43,062 bases of DNA from an uncultured Ruminococcus sp. (GTDB lineage: Bacteria > Bacillota > Clostridia > Oscillospirales > Ruminococcaceae): contig CAMWPG010000004.1 of NCBI GenBank assembly GCA_947176075.1, positions 1 to 43,062 on the forward strand. Direction: 5' to 3'. The notes under the pieces were generated by a model. It saw only the letters and a list, made by a program, of their open reading frames with translations. It was not told the DNA's origin and ran no database searches. Each line of letters begins with the position of its first letter. Within the stretch, counting starts at the first letter, position 1. This document shows, piece after piece, positions 14,327-22,462 of the stretch. Made by a program: the position numbers and the translations under genes.

Positions 14327-15358
14327 ATGGCATCGACAGCACAGAGCCGTATCAAGTCTATCAGCTATGCAAAATACGGTTATATGTTTATTGCACCATT
14401 TTTTATCGTCTATGCGTTCTTCCAGATCTGGCCGCTCATCAATACATTTATACTGAGCTTCTACGGCAATGGTAATGCAGCAAGCGACTTTGTATCTGTA
14501 GAGAACTACCAGACGCTTCTTTTTGGCGGTGCTGACCGTAGATCCGGTGCGCTGCATAGTACATTTGTACAGTCATTCATCAATACTGTTATTCTTTGGG
14601 TAGGTAACTTTATTCCTCAGATCTTCCTGTCCCTGCTGCTTGCTGTATGGTTTACAGATTCTAAGCTGCATATTCCGGGTCAGGGTGCATTTAAGGTAAT
14701 TATGTATCTGCCAAATATCATTACAGCAGTTTCCGTAGCTGCTCTGTTTATGCGTTTTCTATCTAACTCTGAAACAAGTGCCGCAAACATTATTCTGCAG
14801 AATATGGGTAAGGACACTATCAGATTTGAAAACGATCCTACATGGAGCCGTGGTATCGTAATGTTTATTCAAACATGGATGTGGTTTGGTAATACCATGA
14901 TAATGATGATGTCCGGTATTCTGGGTATCAATCCGTCTCTGTTTGAAGCTGCAAATATTGACGGTGCATCAAGCGGTCAGGTTCTGAGAAAGATTACTCT
15001 GCCTCTCCTGAAGCCGATGGTTGTTTACACACTGATTACTTCCATGATCGGCGGTCTCCAGATGTTCGATATTCCTTTCCTGTATCATACAGCTACTGGC
15101 GATATCAAGGCTCATCTGCGTACTGTTGCCGTATTTATTTACGAGCAGTTCCGTGTTGGTAATAATGTACATAGCCCGCAGTATGGTATTGCTGGTGCGG
15201 CTTCCATCATGCTGTTCGTTGTAACAGCTATTCTGGGTATCTTTGTATTCCGTATGAACCGTGATGCTGATGAAGCTCGTAAGAAGAAAGAGCGTAAGGA
15301 ACTGGTCAAGGCATACAAGAAACAGCAGAAACTTGCAAAGATGGGAGGAATTGACTAA
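14327..15358 (+). CDS. ABC transporter permease, MalF/UgpA-type
   Basis: A 343-aa inner-membrane permease with about six helices and the EAA loop (EAANIDGASSGQVLRKITLP) that contacts the ATPase. The ATG at 14327 is chosen because AGAGG lies 11 bases upstream; a GTG at 14318 is too close to it. It partners with the next gene, whose ATG overlaps this stop (TAATG). The C-terminal tail is rich in Lys. It belongs to the CUT1 sugar importer class. Confidence 0.9.
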   Translation: MASTAQSRIKSISYAKYGYMFIAPFFIVYAFFQIWPLINTFILSFYGNGNAASDFVSVENYQTLLFGGADRRSGALHSTFVQSFINTVILWVGNFIPQIFLSLLLAVWFTDSKLHIPGQGAFKVIMYLPNIITAVSVAALFMRFLSNSETSAANIILQNMGKDTIRFENDPTWSRGIVMFIQTWMWFGNTMIMMMSGILGINPSLFEAANIDGASSGQVLRKITLPLLKPMVVYTLITSMIGGLQMFDIPFLYHTATGDIKAHLRTVAVFIYEQFRVGNNVHSPQYGIAGAASIMLFVVTAILGIFVFRMNRDADEARKKKERKELVKAYKKQQKLAKMGGID

Positions 15359-16245
15359 TGGAAAATGTCGGCGTATCTAAAAATTATATGTTGATTCAGA
15401 GAATTAAGTCAATAGGTTGTATGATCGTTTGCATTCTGCTTGCTGCGGTATGTCTTGTTCCGCTGTGGATAATGATTTGTAATGCAACACATGACAGATT
15501 CCATCTGAGTACAAATCCTATCAATTTAATTCCCGGCGGAGATTTTGGTGTAAACTTCTACAATATTTCCAAGGGTGATATGGCTCAGTTTCCTGACTTC
15601 AATGTTTGGACTGGTTATATCAACAGCTTGATCATTGCAGGTTGCTCTACAATTCTGACTGTATTCTTCTCTGCACTGACTTCATATGGTTTAACTGTTT
15701 ACAATTTCAAGGTTCGTGACACAGCTTATACAATCATTCTGGCTGTTATGATGATTCCTGTACAGGTAACATCTACAGGTTTCGTACAGTTCATGGTTGG
15801 TACACTGGGTCTGGCTAACTCTTACATTCCGCTGATTCTTCCAGCAATTGCAGCTCCTGCTGTCGTATTCTATATGCGTCAGTACATGAAGTCTTCATTC
15901 CCGCTGGATATCGTAGAAGCAGCGAGAATCGATGGCTGCGGAGAATTCCGTACATTTATCTCTATTGCAATTCCAATGTGTAAGCCAGCTATTGCAGTAC
16001 AGGCTATCTTCGCATTCGTTGCAAACTGGAACAACTACTATACACAAAACATGATCATTCTGAGTAATACAAAGCGTTACACAATGCCGATCATGATTCA
16101 GAATGTACTTGGTCAGGATAAGCATCCGGATGCAGGTGCACAGTATGCAGCAGTTGCTCTCTCTATCATTCCGATCGTTATTATCTATCTCTGCCTGTCC
16201 AAGTTTATTGTTGGCGGCGTAGCTCTGGGCGGCGTAAAGGAATAA
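15358..16245 (+). CDS. ABC transporter permease, MalG/UgpE-type
   Basis: A 295-aa second permease with about six helices and the EAA loop (EAARIDGCGEFRTFISIAIP). It overlaps the upstream permease by one base, which implies translational coupling. No ATP-binding gene follows: the operon ends at a terminator and birA lies opposite. The importer must borrow a shared ATPase encoded elsewhere (as with MsmK/MsiK), which is usual for CUT1 systems in Gram-positives. Confidence 0.9.
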   Translation: MENVGVSKNYMLIQRIKSIGCMIVCILLAAVCLVPLWIMICNATHDRFHLSTNPINLIPGGDFGVNFYNISKGDMAQFPDFNVWTGYINSLIIAGCSTILTVFFSALTSYGLTVYNFKVRDTAYTIILAVMMIPVQVTSTGFVQFMVGTLGLANSYIPLILPAIAAPAVVFYMRQYMKSSFPLDIVEAARIDGCGEFRTFISIAIPMCKPAIAVQAIFAFVANWNNYYTQNMIILSNTKRYTMPIMIQNVLGQDKHPDAGAQYAAVALSIIPIVIIYLCLSKFIVGGVALGGVKE

Positions 16246-16263
16246 TAATTAATTGGCTATAAG

Positions 16264-16295
16264 AAAAGAGTCACAGGTTTCTGTGGCTCTTTTTT
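16264..16295. terminator. Bidirectional terminator between the permease gene and birA
   Basis: AAAAGAGTCACAG (16264-16276) pairs with CTGTGGCTCTTTT with one wobble, followed by T on plus and by TTTTCTTAT on minus. It serves the convergent genes on both sides. Confidence 0.85.
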
Positions 16296-16303
16296 GTATA
16301 TAT

Positions 16304-17032
16304 TCAAGCTTTAACCTTTATTGAAACTTCTCCGGTAGTTAGTGTTTTGATTGTTTTATCCGGAAGTTCTAATTTGAGTCCGGCGTTGTCGTCAATGCCA
16401 ATTGCCTTGGCAGTATAGACATCATTACCAGAATGAACTTCAACTTCTTTTCCTATTACAAAAGAGCGCATTTTGTATTCTTTTAGAAATGTCCTCTCAT
16501 GGAGTTCTGAAAGTTCATTGGAAAGGTGGCGAAGCAGAGCCTTTTCCATTTCTTTTGGAGTTACAATGCGCCCTGTCTCTTCTTCGATAGATGTTATAAT
16601 GGAGTGCAGTTCTTTTGGGAAGGCATTTTTATCTTGTAAAAGATTTATCCCGATGCCTATTACAGCAAAATCTGGTAGAGATGCTTCTGTCAGAATACCG
16701 CAGAGCTTTCTTCCGCCCATGAAGATATCGTTTACCCATTTGATCTTTGCATCATGTCCGGAGACTTCCTCAATGGCTTTAGCAGCGGCAACCGCAGCAC
16801 AAGGTGTTATAAGACCCGCATTTGTCATATCAAATCCTTCACGAATCAAAACAGTGCAGTAAAGTCCTGCACCATTTGGAGAACAGAAATGCCTCCCAAG
16901 TCTGCCTTTTCCGGCGGTCTGATAGTCTGCAATTATGACAGTACCATGCGGTGCACCGTTTCGGGCGAGCTCTTTGCATTTAGTATTTGTTGAATCGAGT
17001 GTATTAAAATAAATCGGTGAAAATTCTATCAT
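16304..17032 (-). CDS. birA: Biotin--[acetyl-CoA carboxylase] ligase, catalytic domain only
   Basis: A 242-aa enzyme that makes biotinyl-AMP and attaches biotin to AccB (encoded at 32487). The conserved ATP/biotin loop GKGRLGR is at 41-47, KWVNDI at 98-103 and CGILTE just after, with a C-terminal SH3-like cap. It lacks the N-terminal helix-turn-helix of bifunctional BirA, so it should not act as repressor. The start at 17032 has AGAGGAA eight bases upstream; a longer frame from 17053 includes that ribosome site and is rejected. Confidence 0.92.
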   Translation of the reverse strand: MIEFSPIYFNTLDSTNTKCKELARNGAPHGTVIIADYQTAGKGRLGRHFCSPNGAGLYCTVLIREGFDMTNAGLITPCAAVAAAKAIEEVSGHDAKIKWVNDIFMGGRKLCGILTEASLPDFAVIGIGINLLQDKNAFPKELHSIITSIEEETGRIVTPKEMEKALLRHLSNELSELHERTFLKEYKMRSFVIGKEVEVHSGNDVYTAKAIGIDDNAGLKLELPDKTIKTLTTGEVSIKVKA

Positions 17033-17134
17033 AAGAAAAATTCCTCTCTGCACCTATATTGGCAAGGTGCATAAAATAATAATAACAGGGCATAATCCAG
17101 ACAGAGTATAATTCTTAAATAGGAGTGAATATAT

Positions 17135-17482
17135 ATGATGGTCAGAAGAGGAGATATCTATTACGCCGACCTAAGTCCGGTAGTAGGCTCTGAACAGGGA
17201 GGCATCAGACCCGTACTTATCGTGCAAAACGACATTGGCAACAGACACAGTCCAACAGTAATTGCCGCTGCAATAACAAGTCAAAAGGATAAGGCTAAGC
17301 TGCCTACTCATATTCCTGTGAGTGCTGATTCATGCGGACTTACAAAGGACAGTATTGTTCTTCTGGAACAGATACGCACTATTGATAAACGTCGTTTGAA
17401 AGATAAAATGGGCGCACTTGATACAACCTCTATGACGCAGATAAACAATGCCCTGCAAATAAGCTTCGGACTGGAAGCGTGA
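17135..17482 (+). CDS. mazF: MazF/PemK-family mRNA endoribonuclease toxin (NdoA-like)
   Basis: A 115-aa protein very like Bacillus EndoA/Ndo[21 protein letters not shown] at the N-terminus, RPVLIVQND, and [13 protein letters not shown]. It cuts mRNA at short sequence motifs. AGGAG lies nine bases before the first ATG and a TATAAT sits at 17107-17112. MazF is normally preceded by its MazE antitoxin; here birA lies upstream on the other strand, so it stands alone. Convergent with it, six bases away, is a 65-aa acidic helical protein of unknown role. Confidence 0.92.
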   Translation: MMVRRGDIYYADLSPVVGSEQGGIRPVLIVQNDIGNRHSPTVIAAAITSQKDKAKLPTHIPVSADSCGLTKDSIVLLEQIRTIDKRRLKDKMGALDTTSMTQINNALQISFGLEA

Positions 17483-17488
17483 TATATT

Positions 17489-17686
17489 TTAGTCGGCTAT
17501 AATGATTTCCTCGGTTTGCTGCTGTACAGCCTTAAGACGCTCGGTCTCGGCTGTAAGCAGCATTTTTGTTTCATTATGTACATCCGTTTCCGTCAGGATG
17601 CTTTCAATAAGTTCAATGGTATCACACATAGCGCAAAATAGCCGAAAGTAAGCTTGTTTGTATTTGATGTGTTCATTTTGAATCAT
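17489..17686 (-). CDS. Small acidic helical protein, unknown
   Basis: 65 aa, rich in Glu, Thr and Ile and probably all helical, with no motif I recognise. It is real because AAAGGTGG lies upstream, a consensus promoter (17713-17741) precedes it, and it is arranged divergently with an XRE regulator through shared operators. Its stop is six bases from that of mazF on the other strand. It could be a target of the regulator or a partner of one of the neighbours; nothing in the sequence decides. Confidence 0.65.
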   Translation of the reverse strand: MIQNEHIKYKQAYFRLFCAMCDTIELIESILTETDVHNETKMLLTAETERLKAVQQQTEEIIIAD

Positions 17687-17712
17687 TTTAAAATACCACC
17701 TTTCAGAGTTTC

Positions 17713-17741
17713 ATTATATACCAATTTGGTTTATATGTCAA
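17713..17741 (-). promoter_or_regulatory. Consensus promoter of the 65-aa gene with an embedded operator
   Basis: On the minus strand TTGACA, 17 bases, TATAAT. The palindrome ACCAATTTGGT (17720-17730) lies inside the spacer, so a bound repressor would block RNA polymerase. Confidence 0.85.
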
Positions 17742-17755
17742 TATACCATTTTGGT
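17720..17755. promoter_or_regulatory. Twin operators of the XRE regulator
   Basis: ACCAATTTGGT (17720-17730, perfect dyad) and ACCATTTTGGT (17745-17755, one break in symmetry), both within a longer ATATACC...GGTTT context and with centres 25 bp apart. The second precedes a TATAAT at 17762-17767 that would drive the regulator. They are most likely bound by the regulator encoded at 17791, giving autoregulation. Confidence 0.7.
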
Positions 17756-17790
17756 TTGTCATATAATGATTCCATGAAAGGAGTGTCTAT

Positions 17791-18021
17791 ATGCCATATG
17801 AAAGAGTTAGAAACCTACGTGAGGATGCTGATTTGTATCAGCGTGATCTTGCAGAATATCTCCATTGTACACAGGTAACATATTCCAGATATGAGCTTGG
17901 AACAAGAGATATTCCTACTGAAGTATTGATAGCACTTGCTGGATTTTATAATACAAGTATTGACTTTTTACTTGGGTTGACTGACGAAAAAAATCCATAT
18001 CCCAGATCTAAACATAAATAA
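17791..18021 (+). CDS. XRE-family transcriptional regulator
   Basis: A 76-aa protein that is almost entirely one Cro/C1-type helix-turn-helix (about residues 5-62; QRDLAEYLHCTQVTYSRYE as recognition region, IDFLLGLTD at the end). AAAGGAG lies upstream of the ATG. It is divergent from the 65-aa gene with two palindromes between them, so it probably represses both. Similar small regulators sit by toxin-antitoxin and phage-like modules, but no phage genes are seen here. Confidence 0.85.
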   Translation: MPYERVRNLREDADLYQRDLAEYLHCTQVTYSRYELGTRDIPTEVLIALAGFYNTSIDFLLGLTDEKNPYPRSKHK

Positions 18022-18043
18022 TAAATACTAAAATACACAAAAA

Positions 18044-18071
18044 GGCTGCTGCGATATTTCACGCAACAGCC
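18044..18071. terminator. Bidirectional terminator between the XRE gene and rpsT
   Basis: GGCTGCTGCG (18044-18053) pairs with CGCAACAGCC (18062-18071) with one mismatch; ATTTTT follows on plus and TTTTT on minus. Confidence 0.8.
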
Positions 18072-18107
18072 CAATTTTTATACTTTAGTATTAGACTAAG
18101 TAATAAC

Positions 18108-18368
18108 TTAGCCAGCTGCGTTCAGCTTCTTCATCAGCTGAGACTTTTTTCTTGCAGCAGCGTTCTTGTGCATAAGACCCTTTGCGCAAGCCTGATCTAC
18201 ACGCTTAATAGCTACCTTGATAGCAGCCTCCTTATCAGCAGCGTTGTTTGCGCAAGCTGTGTCAGCCTTCTTGATAAGAGTCTTCATATTAGACTTTCTT
18301 GCCTTGTTAAGGGCAGCCTTTGTCTTTGTTACCTTTACTCTCTTCTTAGCAGATTTAATATTCGGCAT
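18108..18368 (-). CDS. rpsT: 30S ribosomal protein S20
   Basis: An 86-aa basic helical protein starting MPNIKSAKKR, typical of S20, and binding 16S rRNA during 30S assembly. The ATG at 18368 is used because AAGGAGG lies eight bases upstream; an upstream GTG overlaps that ribosome site. It is divergent from gpr, the usual arrangement in Firmicutes. A leader of about 150 bases with several possible stems separates it from its promoter. Confidence 0.97.
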   Translation of the reverse strand: MPNIKSAKKRVKVTKTKAALNKARKSNMKTLIKKADTACANNAADKEAAIKVAIKRVDQACAKGLMHKNAAARKKSQLMKKLNAAG

Positions 18369-18525
18369 TTGAGCCACCTCCTTGTTTTTAATGGTCGGAT
18401 TTCCCGTGGATATCCGGTAAGCAAAGTCATATCATAGAAACGGAATTGACACGGTACCGCTTCCTGCAAGATGGTACGACCATTTGCCGATGCAATTGGG
18501 TTATATCGCATCATGACTAAATCAT

Positions 18526-18554
18526 ATTATACCACGATTTACAAAATAATGCAA
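18526..18554 (-). promoter_or_regulatory. Promoter and long leader of rpsT
   Basis: On the minus strand TTGCAT, 17 bases, TATAAT. The transcript from about 18519 has a leader of about 150 bases. It includes CGGAT/ATCCG (18394-18416) and GGTAC repeats, possibly an autoregulatory S20 structure. I do not recognise a catalogued motif. Confidence 0.75.
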
Positions 18555-18655
18555 TAGATATTATTTAAATAACATACTGATTTTTTATCCCCAATTATGG
18601 CAAAAATGCACGAAAACGTTAAGAAGCTTATTTATTGTACAAAGGAGAGTAAATT

Positions 18656-19507
18656 ATGGCTGTAAGAACAGACCTTGCGCTTGAACGGATAAACAGCGAT
18701 TTAGACTATGGCAGCGGAATTCATAGCACTGTGCGCGGCGGTGCATTCAAGATAACAGATATTACAATAGACAGCGATGCTGACGGCATGAAAATTGGCA
18801 AACCAAAGGGAAGATACCTTACGCTTGAAACATCTGCACTCAGCCGTTTCTCAGACAGCTATCAGGAAATGACAGAGGAGCTGTCTGCTGAGATAGCAGC
18901 ATTTTTGCCTGATGACGGCTGTGTGCTTATAGCAGGTCTGGGAAACAGTGCTATAACTCCCGATGCTTTAGGTCCGAGGACTGCCGGGAAGGTTCTTGCA
19001 ACACGTCATCTCAGAAAGGAGCTTGCCGATGGTGAAGCCGATTTTCTGCGTTCACTCAGAGCTGTAAGCGTTCTTCAGAGTGGTGTTCTTGGTCAGACAG
19101 GCATGGAAACAGCTGAAATGATCTCTGCGGTATGCGAAAAAATAAAACCGGCTGCTGTTATAGCGATCGATGCTCTTGCCTGTGCGGAGCTTTCAAGGCT
19201 TGGAACAACTATTCAGATGTGTGACAGCGGAATATGCCCCGGAAGCGGTGTTGATAATAAGAGAATGGAGCTTTCTGAAAATACTATAGGCGTTCCGGTT
19301 ATTGCAGTCGGTGTTCCTACGGTAGTTGATCTGCATACTGTAGCAAAGAGCATTACCGGACAGGATATACCAAAGGACAGCCCTAATATGATGGTTACTC
19401 CAAGAGATATAGACAGGCTGATAGATCATGCAGCAGGAATGATATCATGTGGAATAAATCTTGCGCTGCATAAGGAGCTTACCTTTGCAGATGCACAGTC
19501 ACTCTGA
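18656..19507 (+). CDS. gpr: GPR endopeptidase (spore germination protease)
   Basis: A 283-aa A25-family protease that degrades small acid-soluble spore proteins during germination. The propeptide/N-terminus VRTDLALE, the segment LIAGLGNSAITPDALGPRT and the block VIAIDALACAELSRLGTTIQ are family hallmarks. It is shorter than Bacillus GPR (about 370 aa) but close to clostridial forms. AAAGGAGAG precedes the ATG. Upstream, CATACTG (18573-18579) resembles a sigma-G -10 element, but its -35 is poor. Its presence argues that the lineage can or recently could form spores. Its 3' end overlaps the convergent ATPase gene by nine bases. Confidence 0.93.
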   Translation: MAVRTDLALERINSDLDYGSGIHSTVRGGAFKITDITIDSDADGMKIGKPKGRYLTLETSALSRFSDSYQEMTEELSAEIAAFLPDDGCVLIAGLGNSAITPDALGPRTAGKVLATRHLRKELADGEADFLRSLRAVSVLQSGVLGQTGMETAEMISAVCEKIKPAAVIAIDALACAELSRLGTTIQMCDSGICPGSGVDNKRMELSENTIGVPVIAVGVPTVVDLHTVAKSITGQDIPKDSPNMMVTPRDIDRLIDHAAGMISCGINLALHKELTFADAQSL

Positions 19508-22033
19508 TTTCCTATTAAAAATTGCAAGAGATGAGCATATAGGAACTGCAATAGAAAATCCTATGGCACAAATCCATCCTAAAGCGCTTAGTGTTACAGT
19601 GCCGAAAATAACCTGCATAACAGGTATCGAAACAGCTGCAATCAGCGCAGCAAGGGATATCAGTGCAGCTCCTATAAGTTTCATATTGTTGGTATAGCGT
19701 ATGCGGAAAAGCCCTTTTTTTTCTGATTTACACTCAAATACATGAACAAGCTGAGAAAGAATAAGAGTGCATAGAGCTGCCGTTCTTGCACCGGCAAGAG
19801 TACCCTCCAGTCTGAGCGCAGTGCTGAATGCTCCTAAAGTACAAAGACCTATAAGTATTCCTCGCAGACCTATTTTCTGCATAAGTCCGCCTGAGAAAAA
19901 GCCATCGTCCTTTTGTCTTGGCGGAGAGTACATATCATCAGGGTCAGGCGGTTCAAGCCCCAGTGCAATTGCCGGCAAACCGTCAGTTACCAGATTTACA
20001 AGGAGTATCTGAACCGGCAGAAGCGGAGAAGGCATTCCTACAAGTATGCCGAGAAACATAGTTGCCACTTCACCTATATTGCATGACAGCAGATAACGCA
20101 CAAATTTTCTTATATTGGAATAAACACAGCGTCCCTGTTCAACAGCGCTTACAAGTGTTTCAAAGTTATCATCAAGAAGTACAACGTCTGCTGCCTGACG
20201 AGCTACATCAGTACCGCATTTTCCCATAGCGACGCCAACATCAGCCGCTTTTATTGCAGGAGCATCGTTTACGCCGTCGCCTGTCATTGCAACAACGCAG
20301 CCGCAAGCCTGAAATGCCCTTACCAATCTAAGCTTATGTGCAGGACTTACTCTTGCAAATACTCCGTATCTGTCAGCATCTGCTGCAAGCTCACTATCTG
20401 ACATTGCATCTATCTGTGCGCCTGTCAGAACATGACCAGCCCTTTGTATGCCGGCTTTCTTAGCAATGGCAGAAGCAGTTTCCGGGTGATCTCCTGTTAT
20501 CATAACGGTTCGTATTCTTGCACGGCTGCAAATCCTTATAGCAGATTTTGCAGCTGCTCTTGGCGGATCTTCCATTCCGCAAATTCCTGCGAATATAAGT
20601 TCATCTTCGCTTTCGCCATACGCAAATCCCAAAACCCTAAGCGCTCTGCCAGACATATCAGCTACAGAGCGTTCTATATCTTTCAGAAGCTCTGCGGTAA
20701 GCTGAATAGCCTTTCCGTTTTGCAGGCATTTTCTGCACATTTTCAGAAGTACGTCAGCAGCTCCTTTTACATATATCTTTTCTTCGCTGCCGCTTTTTAC
20801 TATGACCTTCATATATTTCTTATCGCTGTCAAATGGATCTATGGAAATTCGAGGATACTTTGCTCTGATTTTTTCTAAGTTAAATCCTGCTTTTGCAGCA
20901 GCTGCTATAATTGCTGTTTCCGTAGGATCACCCTCTTTTTCAGTTGCGGTGCTGCAAAGCACACCACAGTGAAAAAGCTCAGAAATGGCGTTATTTCCGC
21001 TTATGCCCGCCGGTTCTTTACCCTTTGTTAATCCATTGTCTGTGACATTAAAGCATTCACCGAGAATATTTACCTCAGTCACCGTCATTTTATTTTCAGT
21101 TATAGTTCCGGTTTTATCGGAGCATATTACATTTGCGCATCCCAATGTTTCTACGCTGTGCAGACGATTCACCAAAGCATTTTTCTGGCGCATTCTGCTT
21201 ACAGCAAGTGCAAGAGCTATTGTTACAGTTGCAGGAAGTCCTTCAGGTATAGCGGCGATAGCTATAGTAATACCTGTCATGAGCATATCAAAAAACGGTT
21301 CTCCACGCAGCACACCTGTTAAAAAGACTACAATGCACACGCCTATGCATAAAAAGCCAACGACCTTTCCAAGACCGGCAAGACGTTTTTGTAATGGCGT
21401 CATGGAATCCTCAATATCAGAAAGGCTTTCTGATATTTTACCCATTTGAGTGTTTATTCCCGTAGCAATGACCATTCCCTCTCCGCTGCCTTTTAGAACT
21501 CCTGTACCCGAATAGATCACCCCTTTCTGATGAAGAACATTAGAGCTTGGAAGAGGGGATACAACCGTCTTTGATATAGGATGTGATTCGCCTGTCAGAA
21601 CTGATTCCTGTACAGTAAGACCGTGGCTTTCTGTCAGTGCGCAGTCTGCCGGTACGCTGTCACCGGCTTCTATGCGTATGAGATCACCGCATACAAGCAG
21701 TCGGGCAGGCAATTTTATCCATTTTCCGTCACGGCAGACGACTGCCTGAGGAGCAGTCATATTTCTGAGCGCTTCAAGAGTTCTTTCAGTGCGGTATTCC
21801 TGCACGAAACCAAGAATAGCATTCAGCAGTACTATGAGTATGATAGTGACACAATCGGTTATCTCGCCTAAAAGAGCAGCTATTACAGCGCCGGCAAGAA
21901 GTATCATGACCATAAAATCTCTGAACTGTCCCAGGAATATTTTCATAGCTCCGATTTGCTTTCCTTGTGCAAGTGCATTTTCACCCTCTGTACGCAGACG
22001 TGCCTGCGCTTCACGCTCTGTAAGTCCTGCCAT
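19499..22033 (-). CDS. Calcium-transporting P-type ATPase (PMCA/SERCA type)
   Basis: An 844-aa type II P-type ATPase that should export Ca2+. It has an N-terminal cation-ATPase domain, the TGES loop, the phosphorylation site SDKTGT (Asp306), the TGDGVNDAPA hinge and about ten helices. Calcium ligands of both SERCA sites appear conserved: IPEGLP (Glu264), NIGE in helix 5 and NLVTDG in helix 6. The ATG at 22033 has AGGAGG eight bases upstream; a GTG upstream lies within that site. The ribosome site is enclosed in a perfect 13-bp hairpin, so translation may be controlled. Mn2+ or another cation as substrate is less likely. Confidence 0.93.
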   Translation of the reverse strand: MAGLTEREAQARLRTEGENALAQGKQIGAMKIFLGQFRDFMVMILLAGAVIAALLGEITDCVTIILIVLLNAILGFVQEYRTERTLEALRNMTAPQAVVCRDGKWIKLPARLLVCGDLIRIEAGDSVPADCALTESHGLTVQESVLTGESHPISKTVVSPLPSSNVLHQKGVIYSGTGVLKGSGEGMVIATGINTQMGKISESLSDIEDSMTPLQKRLAGLGKVVGFLCIGVCIVVFLTGVLRGEPFFDMLMTGITIAIAAIPEGLPATVTIALALAVSRMRQKNALVNRLHSVETLGCANVICSDKTGTITENKMTVTEVNILGECFNVTDNGLTKGKEPAGISGNNAISELFHCGVLCSTATEKEGDPTETAIIAAAAKAGFNLEKIRAKYPRISIDPFDSDKKYMKVIVKSGSEEKIYVKGAADVLLKMCRKCLQNGKAIQLTAELLKDIERSVADMSGRALRVLGFAYGESEDELIFAGICGMEDPPRAAAKSAIRICSRARIRTVMITGDHPETASAIAKKAGIQRAGHVLTGAQIDAMSDSELAADADRYGVFARVSPAHKLRLVRAFQACGCVVAMTGDGVNDAPAIKAADVGVAMGKCGTDVARQAADVVLLDDNFETLVSAVEQGRCVYSNIRKFVRYLLSCNIGEVATMFLGILVGMPSPLLPVQILLVNLVTDGLPAIALGLEPPDPDDMYSPPRQKDDGFFSGGLMQKIGLRGILIGLCTLGAFSTALRLEGTLAGARTAALCTLILSQLVHVFECKSEKKGLFRIRYTNNMKLIGAALISLAALIAAVSIPVMQVIFGTVTLSALGWICAIGFSIAVPICSSLAIFNRKSE

Positions 22034-22040
22034 AAAAAGC

Positions 22041-22080
22041 ACCTCCTTTTCTGAAAAAAATTCTATGCAGAAAAGGAGGT
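22041..22080 (-). promoter_or_regulatory. 13-bp hairpin burying the ATPase ribosome site
   Basis: On the minus strand ACCTCCTTTTCTG (22080-22068) pairs perfectly with CAGAAAAGGAGGT (22053-22041), loop 14 bases. The 3' arm holds the whole AAGGAGGT Shine-Dalgarno sequence of the ATPase, eight bases before its ATG. This would be a strong off-state unless opened by a ligand, protein, temperature or an alternative fold. Confidence 0.8.
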
Positions 22081-22138
22081 TTTAAGACGCAAATTTCTGA
22101 GAAATTCATTATTTGTCTATATATTGTGTATTGAATTA

Positions 22139-22151
22139 TGTTATGATAACA
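22139..22151. promoter_or_regulatory. 13-bp palindrome between divergent genes
   Basis: TGTTATGATAACA is a perfect 6+1+6 dyad midway between the ATPase and the 90-aa gene. It may be an operator for one or both. Confidence 0.4.
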
Positions 22152-22184
22152 ACAATATATATTATTAAGGGAGGAAATTATATT

Positions 22185-22457
22185 ATGATGCAGACAGAGA
22201 TAAGAAGCGGAAGCTTTACAGACGAGGAAATAAAGGAATGTATTCTTTATACGAAAAAGAGATGGGGAGTGAGGCTTCCTAAAAATCTGAAGCTTATACT
22301 TGACAAGAATGCTGACGGTATTGTTGAGGTTATATATGACCCGCCTATAAATCGAAGCGTATACCGCAGTACAGATTATCTTGTAAATAACGTTGATAAG
22401 CTGAATGCTGCAAAGCAGGCTGAGCATACTGATAAGCAGATGCACTGTGTTGATTGA
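22185..22457 (+). CDS. Conserved-looking small protein, unknown
   Basis: 90 aa, soluble, mixed charge, with a segment KKRWGVRLPKNLKLILDKNA and a C-terminal His/Cys-containing tail. I do not recognise the family. The start at 22185 is chosen because AGGGAGG lies 10 bases upstream; a longer frame from 22113 has no ribosome site. It is divergent from the Ca2+ ATPase with a palindrome between, and convergent with the CxxCxxCC protein, whose stop is five bases away. Confidence 0.65.
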   Translation: MMQTEIRSGSFTDEEIKECILYTKKRWGVRLPKNLKLILDKNADGIVEVIYDPPINRSVYRSTDYLVNNVDKLNAAKQAEHTDKQMHCVD

Positions 22458-22462
22458 ATTTT

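Noticed and set aside
22034-22160. yybP-ykoY (Mn2+) riboswitch before the P-type ATPase
   Set aside because: The leader is short and lacks the conserved loops; only the ribosome-site hairpin is seen.
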